Assembly (NCBI RefSeq): GCF_010078385.1
Contig: NZ_SIJC01000001.1
Span: 806,001-870,000, forward strand
Source: Chengkuizengella sediminis
Lineage (GTDB): Bacteria; Bacillota; Bacilli; Paenibacillales; KCTC-33759
Reading direction: 5' to 3'
DNA: 64,000 nucleotides
In this document: positions 17,990 through 26,436 of the stretch, one piece after another
Layout of the letters: every line of letters begins with the position of its first letter
Position numbering within the stretch: position 1 is the stretch's first letter
Made by a program: the position numbers and the translations under genes
Notes under the pieces: generated by a model
The model's input: only the letters and a program-made list of their open reading frames with translations
Database searches by the model: none
Told to the model about the DNA's origin: nothing

Positions 17990-18259
17990 TTAAGACCAAA
18001 AAAACCGTTTTCTTTTTCCAGCGAAAGGAGACGGTTTTCTCGGTTTAGGTTTGGGAGTTGTGAGTTCATTGGCATCTGCAAGTTCTCTAGTTTGTTGATA
18101 TGATTCTGAATCAGTAGATACTGGAATAAGCAATATGTCTCCTTCATAAGTTTCTGCATTTGTAATATTGTTTTGATCCACAATGGATCTAACAGATACT
18201 CTATATCTTTGTGATATGCTCAACAAATTCTCACCTCCTCTGACAATATGAGTAATCAT
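17990..18259 (-). CDS. Small LysM-domain protein
   Basis: 89 residues. Residues 1-45 are one LysM domain (THIVRGGENLLSISQRYRVSVRSIVDQNN, then GDILLIPV), the peptidoglycan-binding fold. There is no signal peptide, which is typical of spore coat/cortex morphogenetic LysM proteins such as SafA-like factors that act in the mother cell. The C-terminal tail is Pro/Lys/Arg-rich (KPKPRKPSPFAGKRKRF). The ribosome binding site TAGGAGGTGAAAT is excellent. A spore role is inference. Neighbouring DNA on both sides is decayed. Confidence 0.75.
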   Translation of the reverse strand: MITHIVRGGENLLSISQRYRVSVRSIVDQNNITNAETYEGDILLIPVSTDSESYQQTRELADANELTTPKPKPRKPSPFAGKRKRFFWS

Positions 18260-19195
18260 TATTTCACCTCCTAGTACCCAATATTAATGTATGAATATGT
18301 TTTTCAATTGAAATTTTATTGTGGTAAAAATCTTGTTACTGCATAGCTGAGATTAAATCTATTTCAGTCGGTGATTGCCTCCCCTTAATAATACCTTCTC
18401 CCATAGGGATCAGCTCAGTTCGTTATTTTATTTGATATCGTATGAATGGGATGTCATCCATGAGTGGACTTATGTCTAAGGTTATATAAAACTCCACATT
18501 TGTCTGTATCAACAGGGAATGTAATGTAATAAGATGAAAGTAAGAAGTCACCAATGATTTGATCAAAAAGGCACCTTTGCTTACCTTCTTTAAAATATAA
18601 AAGCTTCTTTCACTGAATTTAGCGGAAGGAGCTTTTTAGATAGATTTGGGCATCTTTTCTGATAATAAAACTTTCACTTCGTCGTTCAGTTTCTGGTCCG
18701 TTTATAAACTACTTGGGGTATAATCATGGGTGCAACCAACAACTGGCCGGGGAAATTAAAATAAATAGTGTATATGGGGTATGGCAACTTTTTGCACTTT
18801 TTCGGACCACCCGCAATATTTTTACAGAATATGTATTTTGTTAAATTATTCATTCGAAAATCATACCATTTAGTTTGCTGAACTCATTTAAACCTGCCAA
18901 TTAGAGAGCAACCGTTCTCTTTCACGAATTCTATTAAACAATTTCACGAATGACCCAAAAAGGAAGAAATCGCTGCCGTACCCCTTGATTTGAAAACAGG
19001 CACACCTTCTTCAAGAAGTGTGCCAGATTGTGAAAGATAAGATTAGTGACTCCCAATTTTATTGTTATTGTTCTTCTTTAGTTAAATATCCCAAGCAATA
19101 GACGAATTGAAATCAACCCGAACACTATCCATATATGGCCTTGAAGAACAACTAATGATTATTATTTGGTCTTTTGAGGTGTTAGTCTATTTAAA
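18260..19195. other. Gene-free, apparently decayed region
   Basis: About 930 bases without a supportable gene. Two strong hairpins remain: AAAAGCTTC/GGAGCTTTT at 18599-18637 and GGCACAC-TTCTT/AAGAAGTGTGCC at 18999-19024. A 22-codon minus-strand fragment ends directly at the first hairpin, as an eroded gene end would. These look like terminators left behind by lost genes. No mobile-element ends or transposase motifs could be recognised. Confidence 0.55.
18999..19024. terminator. Orphan hairpin in decayed region
   Basis: GGCACAC(C)TTCTT pairs with AAGAAGTGTGCC, 12 base pairs with one bulged base and a 2-base loop. No gene ends next to it, so it is either a relic terminator or a small repeat. 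Confidence 0.4.
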
Positions 19196-19618
19196 TTATT
19201 TTATGCGTTTTGAAATTGAATGGTCTTCATTCAGCTCAATAAGGTCCCACAAGTTACCATATAGGTCTTTGAATACAGCCACCTTACCATAAGATTCCTC
19301 TTTAGGTTCTCTAACAAACTCTATACCCTTAGCCATCATTTCCTTGTAGTCTCTCCAGAAATCATCGGTATTTAAAAATAAAAATACTCTCCCACCTGTC
19401 TGATTACCTATGAATTGTTCTTGTTCAGGTTTTGATGCTCTAGCTAATAATATTGTTGTTCCAACGGAACCAGGAGGAGAAACAACAACCCAACGCTTAT
19501 CTTGTTCTTCTTGATAACTATCTTCTATTAATGTAAAATTAAGCTTCTTCGTATAAAAGTCTATAGCCTCATCATAATCTCTAACAACTAAAGCAATATG
19601 TACTATTGATTGTTTCAT
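19196..19618 (-). CDS. VOC family (glyoxalase/dioxygenase fold) protein
   Basis: 140 residues forming two babbb units: VHIALVVRDYDEAIDFYTKKLNF at the start, and GIEFVREPKEESYGKVAVFKDLYGNLWDLIELN at the end. Metal-ligand positions are His7 in the first strand and Glu in DLIELN; both are present. The family includes glyoxalases, fosfomycin- and bleomycin-resistance proteins and ring-cleavage enzymes; the substrate cannot be told from sequence. The start follows GGAGTGGTTAAACC. Confidence 0.87.
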   Translation of the reverse strand: MKQSIVHIALVVRDYDEAIDFYTKKLNFTLIEDSYQEEQDKRWVVVSPPGSVGTTILLARASKPEQEQFIGNQTGGRVFLFLNTDDFWRDYKEMMAKGIEFVREPKEESYGKVAVFKDLYGNLWDLIELNEDHSISKRIK

Positions 19619-19684
19619 GGTTTAACCACTCCTTCAAATTGGATAGTTCATTGATCTGTTTATTCTATATCTTTTTATTTATTC

Positions 19685-20356
19685 TTATTTATCCAACACT
19701 TTTACTTTTCCATCATTATATCCAATGATGACTTGATCAGTCATATTTACAAATAAGCCATTTTCAACTACTCCCGGAATCAGATTTAGTTTAGTATGTA
19801 AATGCAATGGATCTATAATTGATTCAAAGTAACAATCCAAAATATAGTTTCGATTATCTGTGATGAAAGCTTCATTCTTATTTATTTTTCTTAATTTTGT
19901 ATGACATTTTAATTTTTGTATTTCTCTTTTCGTTACTTCATACCCGAACGGGGTAATTTCTACAGGTAAGGGAAACGAACCGAGCTTTTTCACACACTTT
20001 GATTCATCTGCAACAACAACAAGTTTTTTGGAAGCAAAAGCCACGATTTTTTCTCTTAGTAGTGCGCCTCCTCCTCCTTTTATTAAATCTAATGTAGGGT
20101 TTATTTCATCCGCCCCATCAATGGTAATATCTATGTGATTTACATCAGAAAATGAAACGAGAGGTATATTCATTTCAAGTGCTAATTTTTCTGTACTTTT
20201 TGAGGTGGGAATCCCCTTAATATTTAAACCATTCTTTACTAGTTCACCAAGCTTTTGTACTGTCCAATAGGCTGTAGAACCAGTGCCTAATCCAATGATC
20301 ATTCCTTCTTTCACAAACTCAACTGCCTTTTCTCCTGCTAATTTTTTTACATTCAT
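19685..20356 (-). CDS. rpiA: Ribose-5-phosphate isomerase A
   Basis: 223 residues, the normal length. It interconverts ribose-5-phosphate and ribulose-5-phosphate in the non-oxidative pentose phosphate pathway. Signatures: GLGTGSTAYW (22-31), GIPTSKST, the catalytic DGADEIN loop, KGGGGALLREKIVA with the catalytic lysine, and DESKCVKKLG followed by PLPVEITPFG. Ribosome binding site GGAGGTAATCACGC. It appears to be a single-gene unit between the VOC gene and yebC. Many Bacillales use RpiB instead, so RpiA is a small lineage marker. Confidence 0.95.
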   Translation of the reverse strand: MNVKKLAGEKAVEFVKEGMIIGLGTGSTAYWTVQKLGELVKNGLNIKGIPTSKSTEKLALEMNIPLVSFSDVNHIDITIDGADEINPTLDLIKGGGGALLREKIVAFASKKLVVVADESKCVKKLGSFPLPVEITPFGYEVTKREIQKLKCHTKLRKINKNEAFITDNRNYILDCYFESIIDPLHLHTKLNLIPGVVENGLFVNMTDQVIIGYNDGKVKVLDK

Positions 20357-20475
20357 GCGTGATTACCTCCTGCCCTAAATAAATTCCCTCATAATTTATT
20401 TGTTCTGATAGTATAATTCATTACTTTATTTATTGTGATGTAATATGGTTTCCATAATGATATCTTTTGAGATAC

Positions 20476-20516
20476 AAAAAAGCAGACCTTTAAATTCATA
20501 TTAAAGGTCTGCTTTC
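20476..20516 (-). terminator. Terminator after yebC
   Basis: AGCAGACCTTTAA (20481-20493) and TTAAAGGTCTGCT (20501-20513) form a perfect 13-bp stem with a 7-base loop; on the minus strand it is followed by TTTTTTG. It ends the yebC transcript. Confidence 0.9.
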
Positions 20517-20524
20517 ATCATCTA

Positions 20525-21244
20525 TTATTCCTCGAACTCTACATTATGATACACTTGCTGAACATCTTCTAAATCCTCTAATGCATCAATCATCTTTTCA
20601 AATTGTACTTGTACTTCTTCTGAAAGACTTATATCGTTTTGTGCAATCATTGTTATTTCAGCTACAGTAAATTCAGAGACCCCGACACTTCTGAGGGCTT
20701 CTTGAACAGCATGAAATTGATCAGGGTCTGCATAAACAATTACTGCATTATCTTCTTCTAGTATATCTCGCACGTCTACATCTGCTTCCATTAATATTTC
20801 TAACACTTCATCTGCTGATTTTCCTTCAACACCAATGACAGCCGTTTCATCAAACATATAAGCCACTGAGCCACTGACACCCATGTTTCCTCCGTTTTTA
20901 TTAAATGCAGAGCGTACGTCTGGTGCAGTACGATTTACGTTATTCGTTAATGCATCTACTATAATCATGGAGCCATTTGGTCCAAAACCTTCATAACGAA
21001 GTTTATCAAAGTTCTCGTCCGAACCACCTTTTGCTTTTTCAATCGCACGATCTATTATCGCTCTTGGAACATTGTATGTTTTAGCACGCTCGAGTACGAA
21101 TTTTAAAGCTTGATTTGACTCTGGATCAGGTTCACCTTGTTTTGCTACGACATAAATCTCACGACCGAACTTTGCATATATTTGACTTGTTTTTGCATCT
21201 TTTGATGCTTTTTTTTCTTTAATATTATTCCATTTACGACCCAT
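20525..21244 (-). CDS. YebC/PmpR (TACO1) family protein
   Basis: 239 residues from ATG at 21244 ([13 protein letters not shown]), the family's canonical start, with GAGAGTG upstream; an earlier in-frame start lacks support. Signatures include [30 protein letters not shown] and [17 protein letters not shown]. The family was first described as a transcriptional regulator (PmpR) and more recently linked to relief of ribosome stalling at proline-rich stretches (TACO1/YebC2). Which role applies here is not visible. It ends at a strong terminator. Confidence 0.93.
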   Translation of the reverse strand: MGRKWNNIKEKKASKDAKTSQIYAKFGREIYVVAKQGEPDPESNQALKFVLERAKTYNVPRAIIDRAIEKAKGGSDENFDKLRYEGFGPNGSMIIVDALTNNVNRTAPDVRSAFNKNGGNMGVSGSVAYMFDETAVIGVEGKSADEVLEILMEADVDVRDILEEDNAVIVYADPDQFHAVQEALRSVGVSEFTVAEITMIAQNDISLSEEVQVQFEKMIDALEDLEDVQQVYHNVEFEE

Positions 21245-21419
21245 AAATGATTCACTCTCTTTCATTCTTTAAATCAAATATATTATACCTTAATTGGGTG
21301 ATTTATTAAAATGAATATTGCTAACTAAAATCAACTGTTTCACCTTATTTCAATTTGTTCATTTATTAAATATGCAAGCAAATTGTTTATCCATAAACTC
21401 TACTCATCGTTGATTTAAT

Positions 21420-21944
21420 TTAGAACTCAATTTCATTGGCAGCTTTTAATTCAGCAAACCTTCCACCTAAAATACTGTTGTGATGTTCTATAATTTGTAT
21501 TGCTTTTAATATTTTTGTGTCAAATGTGGAGTGTCCATCCTCTATTAATATATTATTATATCCCATACTAAAGGCACGTCGACAGGTGGTATCAACACAA
21601 AAATCTGTTTGCATTCCAACAATAATTAGGTTTTCTATTCCTTTTCCTTGTAACTGTTCATGTAAGTCTGTTTTGTAGAATGAATCGCATGTACTTTTCT
21701 GAATAACCATCTCATGTTCATGCGGTTTTATTTTTGGATGAATTGGCCATCCTTCTTCACTCTCAATTAGGTTAGGTGCTTCCGTATGTTGAATATAAAA
21801 GACTGGTATTTTAGAAGAACGAGCTTTCGTCAATAATACATGAATATTATTTAAAATTTTATCACTGTTATGTAAACTTCCTCCATCATATGTAAACATG
21901 ATGACTTGTACATCTATAATCAATAAGGCAGTATTATTTTGCAT
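21420..21944 (-). CDS. Isochorismatase family cysteine hydrolase
   Basis: 174 residues. The catalytic triad is visible: Asp11 in LLIIDVQ, Lys in VIQKSTCDSFYKT, and the nucleophilic Cys in IVGMQTDFCVDTTCRRA. GCxxxxCV-type placement fits nicotinamidase/isochorismatase-like amidases. Cytoplasmic. Its start codon overlaps the end of the DinB gene by 11 bases, showing a translationally coupled pair. Substrate unknown (amide such as nicotinamide or a small carbamate). Confidence 0.88.
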   Translation of the reverse strand: MQNNTALLIIDVQVIMFTYDGGSLHNSDKILNNIHVLLTKARSSKIPVFYIQHTEAPNLIESEEGWPIHPKIKPHEHEMVIQKSTCDSFYKTDLHEQLQGKGIENLIIVGMQTDFCVDTTCRRAFSMGYNNILIEDGHSTFDTKILKAIQIIEHHNSILGGRFAELKAANEIEF

Positions 21945-22407
21945 GATCCAGATTCCTTCGCTCTTGATTTAATTTATTCATAATTTGACTTAAATGGAGT
22001 TCATCATGTTCGTTTAATTCTTCAATAAGGTAGAGTAACGAGTTAGGGTTTAATTTCCTAGTTAAATCCTCAAAGGGCATATTCATTAACAATTCACAAC
22101 ATTTTTTTCTCGTATCTACAAATTCATTGATTAAATCAACTTTAGAGAATTTCTTACTAGCGAGCTCATATCCAATCTGATTAAAAGAATCAAATTCGGG
22201 AAATTCCATATTTTCTCCACTTTTTACAGCAGGAATTGTATGATCAATTATATATGTATCCCAATTTAATAAATGCCCAATGATCTCACCAATAGATACT
22301 TTCCCTTGTGCAATTGGATCTAACCATAGTTGATCAGGTAACTTATTTAAAGATGTAACAAAGTTTGTAAAATCATTATATTGTTTTATGATTTCATAAT
22401 AATTCAT
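21934..22407 (-). CDS. DinB family protein
   Basis: 157 residues forming a four-helix DinB/YfiT-like bundle. Metal-ligand histidines are in IGHLLNWDTYI (His46) and in the C-terminal NEHDELHLSQIMN pair, the usual three-His pattern. Family members are putative metal-dependent transferases, some using bacillithiol; no reaction can be assigned. The start follows AAGGGGAGATTTGATTT. It is coupled to the isochorismatase-like gene by an 11-base overlap. Confidence 0.83.
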   Translation of the reverse strand: MNYYEIIKQYNDFTNFVTSLNKLPDQLWLDPIAQGKVSIGEIIGHLLNWDTYIIDHTIPAVKSGENMEFPEFDSFNQIGYELASKKFSKVDLINEFVDTRKKCCELLMNMPFEDLTRKLNPNSLLYLIEELNEHDELHLSQIMNKLNQERRNLDHAK

Positions 22408-22520
22408 AAATCAAATCTCCCCTTACTTAATATGAATATTTTATCATGGGAAGTGATATAAATCAAACATGTGTTCTATTTCATCCTTTAAACGTTACTT
22501 CTTGATATGAAATAAAGTTC

Positions 22521-23168
22521 TTATCTTACCAAAACATCCAACAGTTCTTTGATTGTTTCTACATAATAAGTAGGATTGTTATCTAATAATTCTTGTTTGC
22601 TTCCATAACCATATCCAACACCAATGGATGCAATTTCGTTTTTCTGTGCTCCGATTAAATCATATTTTCGATCACCAATCATGACAATATCACTGATATT
22701 CAAGTTTTCTTTTTCTATTAAATATTGGATGATTTCAGTTTTGTCCGATCTCGTTCCGTCTAAGTTACTTCCACCGGTGAATTGAAAGTATTTTTTAATA
22801 TCAAAATGTTCTAGAACTTTCTCAGCGAAAAAAGTCGGTTTTGAAGTCGCTACATACAATTGTTTATTCTGCTTTGTTAACTCCTCCAACAAATGAATCA
22901 TTCCATCATATACTTTATTCTCATACAAACCCTTCTCAGAAAAATACTCTCTATAATAAGCTACTGCTTCCTTTGCCCGTATTTTATCAAATGAGTAGTA
23001 TTCCATAAAAGATTCATGCAACGGAGGACCTATAAAAGGTTCAAGTTTATTTAAATCTTTCACATCAATATCAAATTTAGCCAAAGCATATTGTATTGAT
23101 TTTGTTATACCAATTTTGGGATCTGTTAATGTTCCATCTAGGTCAAATAGTATTATGTTATAGTTCAT
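22521..23168 (-). CDS. HAD family hydrolase, phosphoglycolate phosphatase-like
   Basis: 215 residues. Motif I FDLDGTLTD (Asp9, Asp11), a C1 helical cap (IGPPLHESFMEYY), motif II VATSKP, motif III lysine in SDKTEIIQYL, motif IV IGDRKYDLIGA. The set and length fit the Gph/PgmB-like group acting on small phosphoesters. Ribosome binding site GCAGGTGCTAAG. It begins the minus-strand series and is divergent from the acidic lipoprotein gene. Confidence 0.88.
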   Translation of the reverse strand: MNYNIILFDLDGTLTDPKIGITKSIQYALAKFDIDVKDLNKLEPFIGPPLHESFMEYYSFDKIRAKEAVAYYREYFSEKGLYENKVYDGMIHLLEELTKQNKQLYVATSKPTFFAEKVLEHFDIKKYFQFTGGSNLDGTRSDKTEIIQYLIEKENLNISDIVMIGDRKYDLIGAQKNEIASIGVGYGYGSKQELLDNNPTYYVETIKELLDVLVR

Positions 23169-23301
23169 CTTAGCACCTGCTTTTCATAGTCTCATGTTAG
23201 TATATTGTTCCTAACAATAGATTACAATGCTAATTTGGAACTATTCATTAATAAGCTTTTAAAGATTCCTCAAGATTTTCTATATTCATTCTTTATATCA
23301 T

Positions 23302-23330
23302 TTTAATGCAAATTTAATGTAATTTTAAGG
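23302..23330 (+). promoter_or_regulatory. Three TTTAA direct repeats at 11-bp spacing
   Basis: TTTAATG (23302), TTTAATG (23313) and TTTAAGG (23324) recur every 11 bases, one helical turn, about 55 bases upstream of the acidic lipoprotein start. This spacing is that used by OmpR/PhoB/PhoP-family regulators, which bind tandem 6-mers with 5-base gaps. The sequence itself is only partly like the Bacillus PhoP consensus. Confidence 0.4.
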
Positions 23331-23383
23331 TTAAGAAACTAAAATAAGTGTTGTATCAAAAAAAAATCAGGGGGAAACAAAAA

Positions 23384-23698
23384 ATGAAAAAAGCATTACA
23401 AATTTTTGCGATTCTAGGAGCTATCACTATTTTTGCAGCAGCTTGTACACCAGAGGAAACAGATGTAGATCAACAGGATCAGCAGCAAGAAGAAGGTCAA
23501 CAAAATGAAGAAATGAATACTGAAGAAGAAGGTACAGAGGAAGAAGCTGCTGATGCAGATGCAACTGAAGAAGATGCAACTACTGAAGAAGATGCAACTA
23601 CTGAAGAAGAAGGTACAGAGGAAGAAGCTGTTGATGCAGATCCATCTGAAGAAGACGAAGCTACTGATGAAGAAACAACTGAAGAGTCTGCTGAATAA
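23384..23698 (+). CDS. Highly acidic repeat-containing lipoprotein
   Basis: 104 residues from ATG at 23384 (GGGGGAAACAAAAA upstream). A lipoprotein signal (MKKALQIFAILGAITIFAAAC) ends in the lipobox cysteine at residue 21. The mature 83-residue tail has 41 Asp/Glu, no Lys, Arg or His, and is rich in Thr, Gln and Ala. EEDATT and GTEEEA blocks repeat, and the DNA carries matching direct repeats near 23570-23600, so the length may vary by slippage. It would be a disordered polyanion anchored on the outer face of the membrane, possibly binding cations or cationic peptides (inference). No family recognised. Confidence 0.8.
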   Translation: MKKALQIFAILGAITIFAAACTPEETDVDQQDQQQEEGQQNEEMNTEEEGTEEEAADADATEEDATTEEDATTEEEGTEEEAVDADPSEEDEATDEETTEESAE

Positions 23699-24125
23699 TT
23701 GAAATAAAAAGCTGATCAAATTTATATAAAACAAAAAATGATGTGACTTACATTTCACACCTAAATAGTTATACTAGCTCCACACAAAAACATATGGAAT
23801 AAATTAGAATTTATACATTAAAAATCAGTCATCACATATTCTATAGCTTGGGTTCAGTTGAAATGTAAGGTGTAATCATTTTTTATATAAATTTAAATAA
23901 CGATGGTATCTTCTTAAGGAAGACTGCCATCGTTATTTTCATCTATTTCATCATTTTTTTCACATATCGAGTAAATTGATCAATGTTTATCTTATGAATT
24001 ATCTTAAATTTAACTTCTATTATTTGAATCGATTTATTCCTATAATGATTGAGAAAATCACAATTAGAATATATAAGCTATTTAATAATAATGAACGATT
24101 CTATATCATTATAACTTGCTCGAAT
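23699..24125. other. Intergenic region between convergent genes
   Basis: About 430 bases without a credible gene. A nine-base inverted repeat (TTACATTTC near 23749, GAAATGTAA near 23858) has arms about 100 bases apart. The only strong element is the hairpin at 23896-23937, listed separately. Confidence 0.6.
23896..23937. terminator. Bidirectional terminator
   Basis: AATAACGATGG (23896-23906) pairs with CCATCGTTATT (23927-23937), with an inner TCTTC/GGAAGA pairing and TTTTC after it on the plus strand. It lies between the lipoprotein gene and the converging GDYXXLXY gene. Confidence 0.75.
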
Positions 24126-24644
24126 TCAACTTTCTATGAATTCAATCCGAGAAATTTTCAAATTCCCCCAAGACGCTTTTTTCACAATTACATCAAACTC
24201 TCCTCTTTGTTCTTCAAGCTCTTTACCTTCTCCTTCAGGAACATAATACTTTTCTATGCCATATTCCACAAAGATGGAGTCCCCTCTAATATGTGAAACC
24301 ACTGCCTCAAGATAAATGTGATCTTCCACTGCACCCTCTGGTTTACCTTGACCAATAGATTCGATTGTATAATAACCCTTCTCTTCGATTAATCTAACTG
24401 TGATTTTCTCCCCTTTAACAGGAGATTTAACTTCTTGCCATAACGTTTTAGGTATGTCATTTATCTCATAATTTAAAACGACATAATCACCGTAAAATAA
24501 ATCTCTAGGATCAACAGGTACTGTTTTCAAACGTAGTTCCTTCCCAAACCATTCCACAGAATAATTACTAAGAGAAATAGATATTAAAAAACAAACTTGG
24601 AATAGGAGAACTACAATAAACCAACCTCTTTTAGAAGATCTCAA
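24126..24644 (-). CDS. GDYXXLXY-domain membrane protein
   Basis: 172 residues from TTG at 24644, chosen because GGAGGTG stands six bases upstream; it begins just beyond the DUF2157 stop. One N-terminal membrane helix (about 8-26) is followed by an extracytoplasmic domain with VDPRDLFYGDYVVLNYEI, the name-giving GDYxxLxY motif, at about 45-62. Proteins of this family are regularly encoded beside DUF2157 and DUF4401 membrane proteins, as here, but the function is unknown. It is the last gene of an operon that carries a shared operator with the adjacent two-component/phospholipase D operon. Confidence 0.85.
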   Translation of the reverse strand: MRSSKRGWFIVVLLFQVCFLISISLSNYSVEWFGKELRLKTVPVDPRDLFYGDYVVLNYEINDIPKTLWQEVKSPVKGEKITVRLIEEKGYYTIESIGQGKPEGAVEDHIYLEAVVSHIRGDSIFVEYGIEKYYVPEGEGKELEEQRGEFDVIVKKASWGNLKISRIEFIES

Positions 24645-24645
24645 T

Positions 24646-25836
24646 TCAATCACCTCCGCTATCAATTAGCCATTTTTTCTTTTGTTTTTGCAATATGAAG
24701 TAAATTCCAAACAGCAATCCGCCACCGAGTATGAATGAGATTGATTTCGGCATAAAATCCCAAGTCAAATTGAGATATGCTACAAGTGTACTGAATAAAA
24801 ACGAGAAACTTCCCAAGTTAACAATCGTTCTATTTCTTAGCTTAAAACCATGCCATAATAAATACATTGAGAAGAAATACATCATAAATATATAGATAAC
24901 ATCTGTTAATGGAATCAAATAAAAAACTGGAATCATTATGACCCATTCATACCCCGTAAATAATCGATTATTCTTCCACTTAAATGCAATTGAAATCAAA
25001 GCAATAACCAAAAATGTTATAAAATGAAAGACTGAAAAAGATTCAGAACTTCGATATAAAACCATGAATAATGCAAACATAAAAACGAATAATAAACTTA
25101 ATTTCCTATATATTGAAAAGAAATCATCTTTAGGGAAAATATCCGCCAACATATAAAATAAATAAACTGGGACAAGCATCCAAATCCAAGAAATATCATA
25201 ATTTGAAAACAAAAACAATGATTGAATAAAAACAGAAGTAGACAACAATAAAATTACAATATGATGTCTATACTTAAATGCAAATAACCCGAGACCTATC
25301 ACTAACAAAATAAATGTAACATTACTAAATTGTTCATACGTAATCAAACTAATTCCTTGCGATAAATTTAAAATCACAAGTGTTAAATAAAACAGTAATG
25401 AACTTCGATATAAAAAGGTCATTGCTAACCCTGCAAATCCCCATATTATAAATGACGTAACATCATCTGCACTTAAATGGAACATCTGTCCGGTTAAAAA
25501 GATTCCTGCACCAAAGGTAACAACCCCTAATGATATAAAGCAATGACCCATAACTAAAGATCCTTTACCAATCATTCGTTCTCCAAATTCGTAAAATCCT
25601 AACATCACAATTACAATGATTAATAATTTTATAGGATTTGAGATTAATGACCAATTAGAAGCAATAAAAGTTAGTATCCCTAATCCAATTAATAAACTAG
25701 CTAATATGGGTATAATTTTAAAAGAACGTTTATCCTGTTCTTCTTGATACAAATCAAGTATTTGATTATATTGCTCGTTTGAAATAATTTGTTTTTCAAC
25801 CCATCCTAAACCTTCTTTTTGTAATAATTTTCTCAT
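24646..25836 (-). CDS. DUF2157 polytopic membrane protein
   Basis: 396 residues. The cytoplasmic N-terminus (about 45 residues, LGWVEKQIISNEQYNQILDLYQ) is the short helical segment found at the start of DUF2157 proteins, followed by about twelve membrane helices (SNWSLISNPIKLLIIVIVM is the conserved ASNW segment). RBS AAGGTGGTG. It sits 22 bases after the small membrane protein and abuts the GDYXXLXY gene, so the three are one operon. Function unknown for the family; the pairing with a GDYXXLXY protein suggests they form a membrane complex. Confidence 0.87.
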   Translation of the reverse strand: MRKLLQKEGLGWVEKQIISNEQYNQILDLYQEEQDKRSFKIIPILASLLIGLGILTFIASNWSLISNPIKLLIIVIVMLGFYEFGERMIGKGSLVMGHCFISLGVVTFGAGIFLTGQMFHLSADDVTSFIIWGFAGLAMTFLYRSSLLFYLTLVILNLSQGISLITYEQFSNVTFILLVIGLGLFAFKYRHHIVILLLSTSVFIQSLFLFSNYDISWIWMLVPVYLFYMLADIFPKDDFFSIYRKLSLLFVFMFALFMVLYRSSESFSVFHFITFLVIALISIAFKWKNNRLFTGYEWVIMIPVFYLIPLTDVIYIFMMYFFSMYLLWHGFKLRNRTIVNLGSFSFLFSTLVAYLNLTWDFMPKSISFILGGGLLFGIYFILQKQKKKWLIDSGGD

Positions 25837-25858
25837 GATTACACCACCTTATAAAATT

Positions 25859-26287
25859 TCAACCCATTTTAAATAAATAAACTCTAATAAATTCATCTAT
25901 CATCCAATATAAAACTCCAGTTAAACCGACAACTAACATAACTATAGGAAATCCATTCGCAAATAGTAAACTGATGACTGTAAATAACATAACATGTAGG
26001 AAAAAAGCGATAAATTTGCGACTATCTTTATATATTTGATCAGTTACAACATCTGATAAAATTGAAATAGGTATAGCAATGACGATCAATGGAACAACCA
26101 TAAAAACCATTTGAAACGCCGTTATCAAAGATAAGTTTTCCTTTAATGCATGAGTACTTTCACCATAATAAAGTGTATAGATGGCGAACTCTATAGCCAA
26201 AATGACAATGATACTGATTGCACTTACAATTATTTTTCTTTTTAAAAAATCAAAACCCAAACGTATCCATGATTCACTCTTAGTCAA
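25859..26287 (-). CDS. Small four-helix membrane protein
   Basis: 142 residues from a TTG start at 26287 (GGAGGAGTAAAG upstream). Four membrane helices at about 18-38, 55-80, 93-110 and 113-135; the loops are short and basic on the cytoplasmic side. No family recognised. It is the first gene of the DUF2157/GDYXXLXY operon and the 25-bp palindromic site at 26380-26404 lies in its promoter region. Confidence 0.75.
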   Translation of the reverse strand: MTKSESWIRLGFDFLKRKIIVSAISIIVILAIEFAIYTLYYGESTHALKENLSLITAFQMVFMVVPLIVIAIPISILSDVVTDQIYKDSRKFIAFFLHVMLFTVISLLFANGFPIVMLVVGLTGVLYWMIDEFIRVYLFKMG

Positions 26288-26354
26288 CTTTACTCCTCCT
26301 TTTTAATAAGGGGTGTTTACCCATATCTATATGCTTTAATTGTATTTTTCTTTT

Positions 26355-26404
26355 ATTATAAAAAAAATCAGTAAAAAAAATAGTACTATCTTTTTCTAGT
26401 ACCA
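26355..26404 (-). promoter_or_regulatory. Promoter and response-regulator-type operator of the DUF2157 operon
   Basis: On the minus strand the inverted repeat GTACTA-N8-TAGTAC lies at 26403-26384, within a 25-base block (26380-26404) repeated almost exactly at 30146-30170. TATAAT stands at 26360-26355, 17 bases below a poor -35 hexamer that overlaps the block. A weak -35 covered by a palindrome is the classical layout of an activator-dependent promoter. The LuxR-type regulator encoded immediately downstream on the map is the natural candidate to bind it. Confidence 0.7.
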
Positions 26405-26436
26405 TTTTTTCACAAATTTCTAAGTCATTAATTTTT

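Noticed and set aside
17986..18183. 65-codon frame overlapping the LysM gene
   Set aside because: The other frame has a complete LysM domain and a perfect ribosome binding site.
23570..23630. Short direct repeats as a CRISPR-like array
   Set aside because: They are in-frame codon repeats of the lipoprotein gene without unique spacers.
23414..23758. Minus-strand 114-codon Cys/Phe/Ser-rich frame
   Set aside because: It is the antisense of the acidic GAA/GAT repeats of the lipoprotein gene.
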